From Nitrospirae bacterium YQR-1 (GTDB lineage: Bacteria; Nitrospirota; Thermodesulfovibrionia; Thermodesulfovibrionales; Magnetobacteriaceae): DNA of 64,000 bases. The notes beneath the pieces were generated by a model. That model saw only the letters and a program-made list of their open reading frames with translations, was not told the DNA's origin and ran no database searches. A program made the position numbers and the translations under genes. Below, in pieces: positions 9,091 to 18,173 of this stretch (its first letter is position 1; the number at the start of each line of letters is the position of its first letter). The stretch covers positions 1 through 64,000 of the forward strand of contig JAMOBJ010000020.1 in NCBI GenBank assembly GCA_039908095.1, written 5' to 3'.

Positions 9091-9103
9091 CTTATTTATT
9101 TAC

Positions 9104-10174
9104 TTACTTATTCTGTCTGTACTTCTCGGCTTCCCAGTTTAAGATATAACCGATTTCAGCCGTATCGAGATAGTTAATGTTCTCAGAGGCGGCGTTGTGG
9201 GCAAAAACGTGCAGCTTCAGGACTTCCTCCATCTCTTTTGTCTTTTTTACACTGGGGGCGGTAAAGAAAATATTGTCGCCGCATATTACCACCCTCGGAA
9301 TTTCACCATATATGTGATAGTGATTCTCTATTGATTTATGGTCGTCAAAATCGCTAATCTCAGCCGCTACCGCCCCGCAAAAGACCACCATGTCGGGGAA
9401 AAACGGCTTCTTAAAAAACACACCCCTGTTTTGGGCTAATGCGCTGTTTAGACCAATGTCCTCGGACAGAGAGCTTATGAAGTAATCCCCGTTTAGTTTG
9501 TTTATTAAGGCTGAGAGTTTAGTCGTCAGTTTGTATCTACTATAGTTTACTGAAAAATAGCTTTCGAGTTTTTCCAGTACCGTCTCAGTCAGTGTCTCTA
9601 TTTCCCCGTATATGTCCGATGTTACAATGAGACCGTGGTTTTGCAGGAAAATAATCTTTTTATGTTGCCCCTTTAGCGCATTTTTCATCTTTACGGCAAG
9701 CCCCGCCCCGGGTGTTTCATATGTTACAAACCCTGCATCAGGAAACAAACCGGATAGTAACTCAGCCCAGTTGCCTTTGCAAAGGGCGGCATTAACAACA
9801 ACCGGATGCGTGTGCAGTGTGTATTTCTGAGTAAGGGCGTGAAGCAGTGTTTCAATTGACGGTCTCTCCCCCTGCGATTGCGTTATTAATCCATTGAGCA
9901 TTATTGAGATTTTTACATCACGCTCAGACTTATCGCATTTAAAAAAACCGGCTTCAAGCAGCTCAAACACATCAAGAGCCTTATGGGTTTCCAACGTCAC
10001 GTAGCCGGTGTTTTTTTGCACTTCCGAGAGATGCCTCCCCGAGGCTTTTATAAGAAGTTGCCCGCTGCTAAGTTTAACTGAGGAATTCCCGCCGTTGCCT
10101 TGAATTAAATCAAACCGTTCACCGGCATACCTGGACATCCTGACAAAACGCTCTATGTCCTCATCATCTGGCAA
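9104..10174 (-). CDS. class II aldolase/adducin family protein
   Basis: A roughly 356-residue protein with a class II (zinc) aldolase/adducin domain in its first 220 residues. Two zinc-ligand motifs, HTHP and NHGL (LQNHGLIVT), are present, with the GNGGNSS phosphate loop and ETPGAG between. The remaining 140 residues are not recognised. Such enzymes split or join sugar phosphates, with dihydroxyacetone phosphate or a related three-carbon unit. I take TTG at 10174 as start (GGAGG lies 12 bases upstream); another TTG at 10210 is possible. It overlaps the HAD phosphatase stop by 11 bp, so translation is probably coupled. Likely makes or breaks a precursor for the glycan cluster. Confidence 0.8.
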   Translation of the reverse strand: MPDDEDIERFVRMSRYAGERFDLIQGNGGNSSVKLSSGQLLIKASGRHLSEVQKNTGYVTLETHKALDVFELLEAGFFKCDKSERDVKISIMLNGLITQSQGERPSIETLLHALTQKYTLHTHPVVVNAALCKGNWAELLSGLFPDAGFVTYETPGAGLAVKMKNALKGQHKKIIFLQNHGLIVTSDIYGEIETLTETVLEKLESYFSVNYSRYKLTTKLSALINKLNGDYFISSLSEDIGLNSALAQNRGVFFKKPFFPDMVVFCGAVAAEISDFDDHKSIENHYHIYGEIPRVVICGDNIFFTAPSVKKTKEMEEVLKLHVFAHNAASENINYLDTAEIGYILNWEAEKYRQNK

Positions 10175-10853
10175 AATACTTCGATACCTCCAGTTCGTCA
10201 AACGACTCAAACACCACCACCCTTTGAGGGGTTCCCTCAGGGGGTCTTTTAAATAGCCAAAACGGCTGTATATCCATATTCAGTGCCCCCACTATGTCCC
10301 TCTCATAACTGTCCCCTATCATGCACACCTCCTGTGCCGTCATCCCAAGCTTTCTCAGTGCCAGGTGGAATATGTACGGATGGGGCTTTTCCACTCCGGC
10401 CTCTTCACTGGTTACTATGTAATCTATGTATTTTGTAAGGCCGGCTTTGTTCATTTTTCTGTACTGTATCTCCGCAGTTAAATCTGTCACTAAACAAATA
10501 CGAAAACGGTCTCTTACGCTGTCAAGGAAATCAAAAACCTCATATGATATTTCCATAAAGTCAAGATACAAACTCCAGTACCGCTCATAGACGTCAAGGG
10601 CATAAGCCGGGGCGTTTAATTTTAATATCTCAAGCATTCTCTGAAAATACAGCAGCCTGTTGTGGGATGCCGCCGTGCCGGAGAGCTCCATGTGTATCTC
10701 CTTACGTGCCCTTTCATAAGAGGCGGTTACCAAATTATACTCCACTGAATACGTTTTGCTTACATAAACATACACTTGTAGTAACGCTGATATGTGAACG
10801 CTTTCATAGCCATACAAAGTATTGTCAAAGTCCAACAATATGCCTTTAAACAT
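10164..10853 (-). CDS. HAD family hydrolase
   Basis: A 229-residue haloacid-dehalogenase-type phosphatase. Motif I is DFDNTLYG near the N-terminus (nucleophile Asp and acid Asp), motif II VTDLT, motif III the lysine in EKPHPYIF, motif IV GDSYERD. A helical cap lies between I and II as in subfamily IA. I chose ATG at 10853 rather than an upstream start at 10943: GAGGAG sits six bases before it and the protein then begins MFKGILLDFDNT as family members do. The ATG shares one base with the stop of the GT-C/kinase fusion gene (TAATG). Probably dephosphorylates a glycan-precursor sugar. Confidence 0.88.
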   Translation of the reverse strand: MFKGILLDFDNTLYGYESVHISALLQVYVYVSKTYSVEYNLVTASYERARKEIHMELSGTAASHNRLLYFQRMLEILKLNAPAYALDVYERYWSLYLDFMEISYEVFDFLDSVRDRFRICLVTDLTAEIQYRKMNKAGLTKYIDYIVTSEEAGVEKPHPYIFHLALRKLGMTAQEVCMIGDSYERDIVGALNMDIQPFWLFKRPPEGTPQRVVVFESFDELEVSKYFAR

Positions 10854-12919
10854 TAAAACTCCTCTGTTGAAATTTCCCTCTTCTTCACGCTCAGAAGAAA
10901 CAGGATTATTAACTGTACAAACCCCCTGTAGCCATTGAGCCACGTTGCATTAACAGGTATTATTTCCTTTAGGTTAGGTATGTATGTAAAGGCGATTTTT
11001 TTAATCAGTTGCCCTGAGGGTTCATCTTTTAAGATTACATACTGAGTGTTCAAATCGTCTGAATAATCCCAAAGGAGATTTATATTTTCTATCTCTAATT
11101 CTCTTATAAGATTCTCTATGTGAACGTTGGAAGTTAGTGTGACCTTAAGCATCAGGCTCAGATTGCCGCTGTGGGTTCCAACCAGAAAATCCTCCTCGGT
11201 AAAGTAGGAAATAGTAATGTCTGCATAGCCCTTCTGAGGATGAATGTATCTGACTGAGTCCTGAGTTCTTTTTTCTATTTGTTCTAATATAGTTTCACAA
11301 GAGTAGCTTCTGTGCTGAGTGTCACGGAGGATTTTCCAATGTTGCCTTAACTTTTCATCTGTATCAAGGTAGATTTTAAGGTCTATTATTTTTCTTGCAA
11401 TGGGTAAGTAAAAAGTGTGAAGTCCCGACAGTACAATGTATTTCTGTGGTCTTATCAATTGTGTTTCAGTGAAGGTGCCTGTCATATGGTCATATTCGCA
11501 TCTGTAAACAGGTTTATTGTTTTTTAGATCAATGATGTTTTGAACCTGTCTGTGAAGATAGTTGGCTTTTGGGTTTAGGTGGGTAAAGTACTGCCAGTTG
11601 ATATTGTCTCTGGTCCATTTATGGTCGGCATCTCCCTCAACCTGAAGAAGTTGTTCACACAGCAGATGCTTTAAATCCTCAAGGAGAGTTGTTTTTCCCG
11701 CTGCACTGTCCCCGCCTATTCCTATAACTAAATTAAGGTCCTTTTTGTAGATTTCATTGCTCTCTATTCCAAACTTATATAAATAATAAATCAGGGCTAC
11801 CAATATGGCTTCAAACGCTGTATAAGAAATATCCTTCAGTTTATCTATGTGTATTTTTAAGTTTAAAATCTTATTCAAAAATACCAGATCATTATAATCG
11901 CCTTTGTGAAAAAATAAAACATAAATCAAATACGTAGTATTGAAACTCAAATATAAATAAAGAACCTTGGCGTGCCGAGAAATGTTTTCTATAAAAAAAA
12001 TACTCAGAAACGGAATGACCCAAACAATCCACGATACCGTCGGATAAACCAAAAGAATAGTCAAAGTGAATATTATTCCTGAAAAAGTGTAAAGTAAATC
12101 GCTGTTGATTTTTGAGTAACCCCAAAATCTGCCATACAAAACCAAAATTGCAAAAATCGGGAGATATATCTTTAAGTCTCCATTTCTCAGGTATAGATCA
12201 AAGAGCGACATCTGCTTTGGGTTTTTTATAACCATATAGTAATAACCTTCTGTAAAAAGGTAAGGAAAAGAAAAAAACAAATAAACAACAGCAGGCATCA
12301 GCGCTAAGATAGCCGTGTCTTTAAATCTGTGATTTTTTGAAACGTAAATAATTATCAGCGGGAGCGTTACTACAATACTAAACTTAATGCTGATTGCACA
12401 TCCAAACAAGATTGCACATCGCAACAGCTTGTTGGCAGCCAAAAAGTACAGCGAAAGCATAAGAAACGCTATTGAAATAATATCCAGCTGAGAGTGTATG
12501 TATGCAGCATAAATTATGGCAGGGGACAGGAAGTAAAAAAAAAGCACGCCTTTTGTTTTTGCCGGTAAAATCCTCAACAAAACAAAAGTTATCGCTAAAT
12601 CTGAAATCAAAACCGGCATTTTGAAAAATAAATTCTGAACAACTATGTTTATATCTGAGCCGAATATCAGCTTGTATGGCAGGTAAGCTGCAGACAATAT
12701 ATAAAGCATAAGAGGCGGATAGGGAAATTTATCCTGCTGTATCTTATAATAAAACTGCCACGGATTATCAAAATATGTGACAAAATGGTCAACAAAGGGC
12801 ATAAACAGCACTCTCTGGTAGTCGGAGGTAAACAGCACCATGAGAATAAACTTCATGAGTAAAACAAAGAAAAAAATGCTTTTGCAGCTGTTGTCTTTTA
12901 AGTAATTTGTAATAAACAC
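10853..12919 (-). CDS. GT-C-like membrane protein fused to a uridine kinase-like domain
   Basis: A 688-residue two-part protein. Residues 1 to about 390 hold some ten hydrophobic helices with the look of a GT87/PIG-M-type GT-C transferase. From about 395 a soluble P-loop domain begins with IGIGGDSAAGKTTLLEDL (Walker A GDSAAGKT), followed by features of the uridine kinase/phosphoribulokinase family: VEGDADHKW, HLNPKANYLHRQ, and YDHMTGTF. The domain closes with an NGYRGFVQLI segment. GTG start at 12919 overlaps the TAG of the GDPD-like gene by one base. I know of no characterised enzyme with this pairing; it could phosphorylate a soluble or lipid-linked intermediate at the membrane where the transferase uses it. 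Both domain calls are from motif reading. Confidence 0.75.
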   Translation of the reverse strand: MFITNYLKDNSCKSIFFFVLLMKFILMVLFTSDYQRVLFMPFVDHFVTYFDNPWQFYYKIQQDKFPYPPLMLYILSAAYLPYKLIFGSDINIVVQNLFFKMPVLISDLAITFVLLRILPAKTKGVLFFYFLSPAIIYAAYIHSQLDIISIAFLMLSLYFLAANKLLRCAILFGCAISIKFSIVVTLPLIIIYVSKNHRFKDTAILALMPAVVYLFFSFPYLFTEGYYYMVIKNPKQMSLFDLYLRNGDLKIYLPIFAILVLYGRFWGYSKINSDLLYTFSGIIFTLTILLVYPTVSWIVWVIPFLSIFFIENISRHAKVLYLYLSFNTTYLIYVLFFHKGDYNDLVFLNKILNLKIHIDKLKDISYTAFEAILVALIYYLYKFGIESNEIYKKDLNLVIGIGGDSAAGKTTLLEDLKHLLCEQLLQVEGDADHKWTRDNINWQYFTHLNPKANYLHRQVQNIIDLKNNKPVYRCEYDHMTGTFTETQLIRPQKYIVLSGLHTFYLPIARKIIDLKIYLDTDEKLRQHWKILRDTQHRSYSCETILEQIEKRTQDSVRYIHPQKGYADITISYFTEEDFLVGTHSGNLSLMLKVTLTSNVHIENLIRELEIENINLLWDYSDDLNTQYVILKDEPSGQLIKKIAFTYIPNLKEIIPVNATWLNGYRGFVQLIILFLLSVKKREISTEEF

Positions 12920-13515
12920 TATTTGTTCTCAGCCCATTTATCAACATTATACAGCTTTGTACAAATTGCATCAAAATAAATTTTTTCACTTTCCAGACAG
13001 GCTTTGTACTGTTGTATCTTTTCAGCCTGCTTTTGAAGTTCCGGCGATACGAGACACAAATTAAAACCGTTGTCTTTCAGAATCTTAAAATTACCGGCAT
13101 TTATAGGAAGTGTGGTAAAACAGTCAACCCATACCCACTGTGCCAGGTTTTTCATGCTCATTATTGTTTCAATGGATTCATACTCGGAAAACCTCAGTGC
13201 CACCTCTTTGTGCCCCGCCCTGGTCAGTGCATATATCATTGGAAAAGAGGAGTCCAGAAAAAAATATTTCTTAATTCCATACTTTTTCAGCAAAGCAAGC
13301 ACGCTGTACTCTATCCCCTCACTCTTTATATTAAGTATTATGGTACCACAGCGGTAATGTTTAAGGTACTGTTCAAAATCCTCGCCGTCTTTAAACGGGT
13401 CGTGTTGAAGGATTAGCCTGTCTCCTCTGTCCCTTAGGTCTATCTCGACTCCAAAGTCTTTCGGAACACTCATTAACTCCCCGATAGTGTTTATTCTGTG
13501 AGCTATATATTCCAT
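12919..13515 (-). CDS. glycerophosphodiester phosphodiesterase-like TIM-barrel protein
   Basis: A 198-residue protein matching the GDPD/PI-PLC-like phosphodiesterase fold. AHR at the N-terminus (YIAHRIN), then GVEIDLRD (Glu/Asp metal ligands) and LILQHDPF (His-Asp) reproduce the usual HR...ExD...HD active site. It is shorter than typical GDPD enzymes (about 240-300 residues), ending after a WVWVDCF strand and a final helix. Co-located with nucleotidyltransferases, kinase and aldolase, it may act on a glycerol-phosphate or similar diester in the glycan pathway rather than on phospholipids. ATG start; 25 bp after the GT2 gene. Confidence 0.75.
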   Translation of the reverse strand: MEYIAHRINTIGELMSVPKDFGVEIDLRDRGDRLILQHDPFKDGEDFEQYLKHYRCGTIILNIKSEGIEYSVLALLKKYGIKKYFFLDSSFPMIYALTRAGHKEVALRFSEYESIETIMSMKNLAQWVWVDCFTTLPINAGNFKILKDNGFNLCLVSPELQKQAEKIQQYKACLESEKIYFDAICTKLYNVDKWAENK

Positions 13516-13539
13516 AACAGTTGTTGGGCTATATCTACT

Positions 13540-14238
13540 TTACAGATTTCGCTTTAATTTTACGCTGAAATCAAGAGTTCGTTTTATAAATTTCAGTTTT
13601 CCCCTTAAACTTGTGTTCCAACTGGATTTACCATGTTTTCTTTTGGGAAATTGCACACTGAATCGTATAACTTTCAGATTATTCTTCCTTGCAAGGTAGA
13701 GGGCATAAAGGTCAAGGGAAAAATCATGAGGCGGGGAGTTCCAGCTCTCATAAAAATTTCTGTGAAAAATATTCGGCTGGGCGTTAATATCCCAAAGTGC
13801 CTGTCCTAAGTAGAGTGTTTCAAAGATACTCATGCCTGAAGTAAAAAAGCGGTCAAACAGTGGGCGGTTTCCTCTTAGTCCTTTCACATAGAGATTGGCT
13901 GAGCCGCCGTGTTCCTTAATTATTTGATAAGCTCGTATACAATCGTAAGGGTCAGTTTGTAAATCTGCATGACTCCAGCCTAAAAATTCGCCCCTTGCAA
14001 CACTAAGCCCATTTAAAATGCCGAAACCGTAACCCTGGTTTACTTCCACGTTTGCCGTCCTCACAAAGGTGTATTTCTCTCTCAAAGTGTCAAGGACTTC
14101 TGCTGTGTTGTCAGTGGAGCCGTTATTAACTAATATTACCTCTATATCGTCTGTTTTTATCACTTCCTTAAAACGCTCAAGCATCAAAGGAATGCTGTCC
14201 TGCTCGTTATAACATGGAATAACTACAGATAATTTCAT
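13540..14238 (-). CDS. glycosyltransferase family 2 protein
   Basis: A 232-residue GT-A fold transferase. N-terminal LSVVIPCYNEQDSIPLML and VILVNNGSTDNT are the GT2 nucleotide-sugar-binding elements; the metal-binding region reads WSHADLQTD. A positively charged C-terminal tail (FPKRKHGKSSW, then LKFIKRTLDF) could sit on the membrane. It lies 9 bp after a GT-C-like membrane protein gene and upstream of the GDPD-like gene in the same run. Adds a sugar to a lipid carrier or growing glycan; donor unknown. Confidence 0.92.
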   Translation of the reverse strand: MKLSVVIPCYNEQDSIPLMLERFKEVIKTDDIEVILVNNGSTDNTAEVLDTLREKYTFVRTANVEVNQGYGFGILNGLSVARGEFLGWSHADLQTDPYDCIRAYQIIKEHGGSANLYVKGLRGNRPLFDRFFTSGMSIFETLYLGQALWDINAQPNIFHRNFYESWNSPPHDFSLDLYALYLARKNNLKVIRFSVQFPKRKHGKSSWNTSLRGKLKFIKRTLDFSVKLKRNL

Positions 14239-14246
14239 AAGTTCAC

Positions 14247-15548
14247 CTATTCAGCCACTGGATATAACGTTTTAAAGTGTTTCATAAAGGCCTCTGTCTG
14301 ACGGTCACCTGTTGCTCTCAATATCGCTTTCCTTATATCCTCTTCCGTTAAAAAATACTCAAATACAGGATTATAATGTATAGAATCATGATAATACTTG
14401 TGAGAGCTTCTTATGCATATGTATGTTTGATATACCAATATTAAAATTAAGATAACTTTAAATATGTTTTTTCTTACGATATGGCTGCAGTAAAAACCTA
14501 TTAAAACAACCAAACCACTAAAACCTGACACGTACATTCTGTCTGAAACACCGGAGTAAGACATCATCCCGTTAAATAATATCAATATTAACAGGGGGAA
14601 TATTTTAAGAAAAATATCCTTTGTCATATGTTTTATGATTATAATGTAAATATAAATCCACAAAGACCCTATAAGTGCAAGCCGCAAATATGTATTGATT
14701 GTTACCTCCATCTCATAATAAAAAAACGGGGTGTAGATAATTTCAAGATTCAGAATGTTCAGAATTGCAACAACAACGTTGATAAATCCGTTGAGTGCTG
14801 CGTTTGAGATACCATATTGCACTAAAGGAAACATTCCTATTTCACTTGCCGCTTTTAATCCGGAGTGCTCTACAGCAAACTTTCTTATCAACAGAAAAAT
14901 AAAAAAATAAAAAATAAAAAATAAAAATGTTTTATCTGTCAGGAATTTCCTTAAATTAAAATCATACTTTAGATGCATAACCAAAAATATATAGTATGGT
15001 ATAATGACTAGACCGCTTTCCTTTAAAAAAGGTGATGCTATTACCAGTAGTTTTACGACAAGTGCAGACGGGTTGTTTTTAACATATGAGATGTAAGTAA
15101 TGCAGATGAAAAATAGAGACAATAGTAAGGAGGCGTTGTCTGTTAAAAAAACAAATGAGGTTACAAAGGGTTTTCCGGTTATAAGAATACCGGTTAAAAG
15201 TACAACTAATAAATTATCCTCCGGTGTTATTTCTTTCAGAAATTTAGCATATATTATAGCTATAACAAGTATATATACAAAGTTGTATAAGTATCCATAC
15301 CTGAAGCCTGTAATTTCAAGAAATTGCATCAGAGGGTAATTAAAAACAATCTGTAAAGGTCTGTAAAAACCATTGCCAAGCCCCCAGGCGTTATAAAACC
15401 AGTGGTAAAAAGGAAATTTCGTATAATTATAATATAAGATAAGCTCCTCTCCCAATTTGTTGGTTATAAGAAAATAGCCGTAGGCTGACAATGCTAAACA
15501 AAGCGGTAAAAAATACATATAAAAGCGGGGATTACCTGCTGAATTCAT
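14247..15548 (-). CDS. multi-pass membrane protein, possible GT-C transferase or polymerase
   Basis: A 433-residue protein with about eleven hydrophobic segments and no soluble domain. Aromatic-rich first loop (FPFYHWFYNAWGLGNGF) and overall layout resemble GT-C transferases or O-antigen polymerase-like proteins, but no certain motif is visible. It begins a run of closely spaced genes (GT2, GDPD-like, GT-C/kinase, HAD, aldolase). The 390-bp gap upstream includes a terminator, so this gene probably has its own promoter. Confidence 0.65.
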   Translation of the reverse strand: MNSAGNPRFYMYFLPLCLALSAYGYFLITNKLGEELILYYNYTKFPFYHWFYNAWGLGNGFYRPLQIVFNYPLMQFLEITGFRYGYLYNFVYILVIAIIYAKFLKEITPEDNLLVVLLTGILITGKPFVTSFVFLTDNASLLLSLFFICITYISYVKNNPSALVVKLLVIASPFLKESGLVIIPYYIFLVMHLKYDFNLRKFLTDKTFLFFIFYFFIFLLIRKFAVEHSGLKAASEIGMFPLVQYGISNAALNGFINVVVAILNILNLEIIYTPFFYYEMEVTINTYLRLALIGSLWIYIYIIIIKHMTKDIFLKIFPLLILILFNGMMSYSGVSDRMYVSGFSGLVVLIGFYCSHIVRKNIFKVILILILVYQTYICIRSSHKYYHDSIHYNPVFEYFLTEEDIRKAILRATGDRQTEAFMKHFKTLYPVAE

Positions 15549-15745
15549 TGCTAAACCTGAAACCTAGTTCCATCTGAGTATGAATAAAGCACCTGTAACT
15601 GCAATACACAGTTTTCTCTTTTTTTTTGCAGACTCAAACATTGGTTAATTGTCATTATAGCTGATTTTTCTACATTTTGCAAGTTAACATGAGTTAAACT
15701 CAATGAAAACCACCTTAAGTAAGAAAATTTAACTACAAAAAAAGG

Positions 15746-15782
15746 AAACTGTCGCCCCCTTGGGATAGGGCGACAGTTTTTT
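15746..15782. terminator. intrinsic terminator, probably bidirectional
   Basis: AAACTGTCGCCC and GGGCGACAGTTT form a perfect 12-bp stem around a 10-base loop; a T-run follows on the plus strand and an A-run precedes it, so it has terminator form on both strands. Confidence 0.7.
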
Positions 15783-15912
15783 GGGGAGGAACGAGGCGCT
15801 TATGATTAACACTAACATTTGTAGCTTTTTTTGTCAAGTATTATTTTACAAAAAAATTTTACTAACACTGATTTTCATGCAGATGGTCAAGCACAATAAA
15901 AAAAATGGAAAC

Positions 15913-15935
15913 GGGGAAGGACAGAGTCCTTCCCC
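15913..15935 (-). terminator. intrinsic terminator of the 15.9-24 kb glycan operon
   Basis: GGGGAAGGAC - AGA - GTCCTTCCCC is a perfect 10-bp hairpin three bases past the TAA of the large GT-C gene; on the minus strand it is followed, after a few bases, by an eight-T run. Confidence 0.72.
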
Positions 15936-15938
15936 TTA

Positions 15939-18131
15939 TTAATTTACTTTTTTGTTTGTTATTGGTTCCTTTTCATTTAAATATACGCTGACTATGCCAT
16001 CATCAGCCGGTATTTCTAAAATCTTGTCAGCTCTGTAGCCGCTTAATTTATTGATAAATGTGTAAACCTTATCCCACTTAAAATTTTTAACATAAGCATC
16101 CTCAAACCCATGTGATACTAAATGCACCCTGTTATTTAAATTTCCGTTTAACTCATAATATTTTAAACCATAACCAAAATGCGGAATAACCACTATTGGA
16201 ATATCTTCTTGAAATGAACTCTTTATTTTAGCAGCCTCATCAAGGGAATTCTTACAGGACTTTTCATAGAATGACATAAGTTTTTTCCGCTTATCGGCGG
16301 AATCAAAAAAATTCCCCTTTATAAACAAAACACCACGAAGGCTCTGGTGTATCAACTGATACTGTGGATTTAAGGCTATGTCGTAAAACGGCACTTTCTC
16401 CCTGATATAGACGATCTCTCCGTTTTTCCCAAAAAAGTAGAAAAACGCATCGGGTCTGTTTGTAACGCTGTTTAAATTCCAGATAGTATTTTGCAACTGA
16501 GTGCCATAGACGGGAGAGACCCAAAAAACATCAGGAGCCATTGCAACATAAACACTTAATCCACGGCCATCCCCGATGGTTAAATAGTCCAGCGCCTCAA
16601 ATGCCGGTGACATGACGGGTAAATCCCAATAGCCAAGGGCGTAGTATTTGGCCTCTGTTGTGGTGGTGTTATTTCTGAGGTCATTTATTGGTTTGATAAT
16701 GTTGTATGTCGGAAATTTTACCATCGAAAAAAGAAAAAGTGACAACACGGACGACAGTACCGCCATTGTTTTTAAAATGTTCCGATAATACTTGTTTTCA
16801 GCCATCACCTCCAGCACCTTACCCAGAGATATAAAACATATGGCTGTAATAAAAACTGCATATCTCGGAGCCACGTTAAATGAATCATATGGTACAATCA
16901 ATACGATTATCATTCCTAAAAACACTTGAAGATAAATGAACAAATGATGCTCTTTTTTCAAAAATGATTTATACAAACAATACAACCACGAGGGAAAGGC
17001 AAGCCCCCAAAAGGCAATTCCATAACCGCCGTGAAATGTGCCAAGCCCTATGTCTGAAATAAGCAAAAAATATACTTTTGCCTTTAACTGTTCAAAAATT
17101 CCAATCTTTGACGATAGCTCCGTTGCGTATATCCCGATGCCGCCTTTAAGTATCTCAAGCGGATAAAACGGATTATGGAAAACTATGAGATTTCTTATAT
17201 ACCAGTATGCCGTCAGGGCAAATACCGGCGCTATGTAGATAAGCAGATGCTTTTTTTTCATCTTTTGCATTATCATAACCTGAAGCCCCAGCGCCGGTAT
17301 TATCATATGGTACTTCATGGAAGTTATTAACCCGACTGAGGCCCCCAGAGCAAAGGCAAGGTACGCCTTTTGATGCAAATTGTATTTAATTAAAATAACA
17401 AGAGCTGTTAGAAAAAACACGCTTGTGATAATATCTATATAATTGCAGCCCGTCTGAGCCATCGTAACGGGAACAAAAAAACACAGCAGTGCCGAAAATA
17501 TTGAATTTCTTATGCCAAGATTCAGATTTCTTGCCAAGGCATATGTAACAACAATGCCGTAAAGAGCAACAATAAACTGGACGGAATCAACAAAAACCTG
17601 GTTTTTCATAAAAATCACCGGCCATAAAAAAAGCAGCTCTGCACTCATGGGGTATGCAACAAATGGGTTTAATTGCACCGCAGGCAAAAAAACTCTGTGC
17701 TTTTGTACAAATTCAAACACGGGTGGCAAATGGTAACTAAGATCATCAACCCCCCTTGGGGGCAGAAAATATACGCTAAGCAGTATCCAAACTGAAGCAA
17801 TAAAAAACAAAAAAAACAGTGAGATGTTTTCAGCGTAAAAAAGCCCTTTTAAAAAAAGCCGCAAACTTATAATTTCAGTTTTCAAGTTTACCATTAAATC
17901 AGGGCCTTTAAAATATAAAACAACAGCTGAAATAAGCATATTAAGAAAACACAAGGTTGTTGGATAGAGAATATTTAACAGCCCCAATGCCAGCTCTGAA
18001 AAAATAATCTGAGAGGCAAGAAGCACTCCGCTATAGAGAATTTTTTCGCTGATTGCCGCCCTTTCCCTGCCGGTAAAGAAAAGATAAAAGGAAAGGAATG
18101 CGCATATTGTGCATGTTGCCGCCATTATCAT
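15939..18131 (-). CDS. large GT-C-like membrane glycosyltransferase
   Basis: A 730-residue multi-pass protein: about twelve hydrophobic helices over residues 1-480, then a soluble domain of about 250 residues. The first large outer loop has GVDDLSYHLPPVF, with the paired acidic residues typical of GT39/ArnT-like GT-C enzymes, followed by aromatic residues. It likely moves a sugar from a polyprenyl carrier on the periplasmic side of the inner membrane. Last gene of the flippase-led operon, followed by a terminator. Donor and acceptor unknown. Confidence 0.78.
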   Translation of the reverse strand: MIMAATCTICAFLSFYLFFTGRERAAISEKILYSGVLLASQIIFSELALGLLNILYPTTLCFLNMLISAVVLYFKGPDLMVNLKTEIISLRLFLKGLFYAENISLFFLFFIASVWILLSVYFLPPRGVDDLSYHLPPVFEFVQKHRVFLPAVQLNPFVAYPMSAELLFLWPVIFMKNQVFVDSVQFIVALYGIVVTYALARNLNLGIRNSIFSALLCFFVPVTMAQTGCNYIDIITSVFFLTALVILIKYNLHQKAYLAFALGASVGLITSMKYHMIIPALGLQVMIMQKMKKKHLLIYIAPVFALTAYWYIRNLIVFHNPFYPLEILKGGIGIYATELSSKIGIFEQLKAKVYFLLISDIGLGTFHGGYGIAFWGLAFPSWLYCLYKSFLKKEHHLFIYLQVFLGMIIVLIVPYDSFNVAPRYAVFITAICFISLGKVLEVMAENKYYRNILKTMAVLSSVLSLFLFSMVKFPTYNIIKPINDLRNNTTTTEAKYYALGYWDLPVMSPAFEALDYLTIGDGRGLSVYVAMAPDVFWVSPVYGTQLQNTIWNLNSVTNRPDAFFYFFGKNGEIVYIREKVPFYDIALNPQYQLIHQSLRGVLFIKGNFFDSADKRKKLMSFYEKSCKNSLDEAAKIKSSFQEDIPIVVIPHFGYGLKYYELNGNLNNRVHLVSHGFEDAYVKNFKWDKVYTFINKLSGYRADKILEIPADDGIVSVYLNEKEPITNKKVN

Positions 18132-18173
18132 ACAAAGTAGTCTAACACAAGATGTGTTTTATTTTGCTGTGTA

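Larger units (their letters stand above)
8681..9103. other. 423-bp intergenic region made largely of repeats
   Basis: No credible gene. From left to right it holds a 56-bp shortened copy of the MITE-like repeat (8726-8781), an inverted-repeat element with ACTGGATT ends (8849-8936), and a perfect 12-bp-stem hairpin (9064-9090) directly after the aldolase gene. It separates the 9.1-24 kb glycan genes from the nucleotidyltransferase/ABC group. Confidence 0.7.
15549..15938. other. 390-bp AT-rich gap with two hairpins
   Basis: No gene. It contains two strong hairpins (15746-15782 and 15913-15935) that end transcription of the 15.9-24 kb genes. The AT-rich right-to-left part (about 15560-15740) is the likely promoter region for the 9.1-15.5 kb operon; I could not choose a single clear -35/-10 pair. 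Confidence 0.6.
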
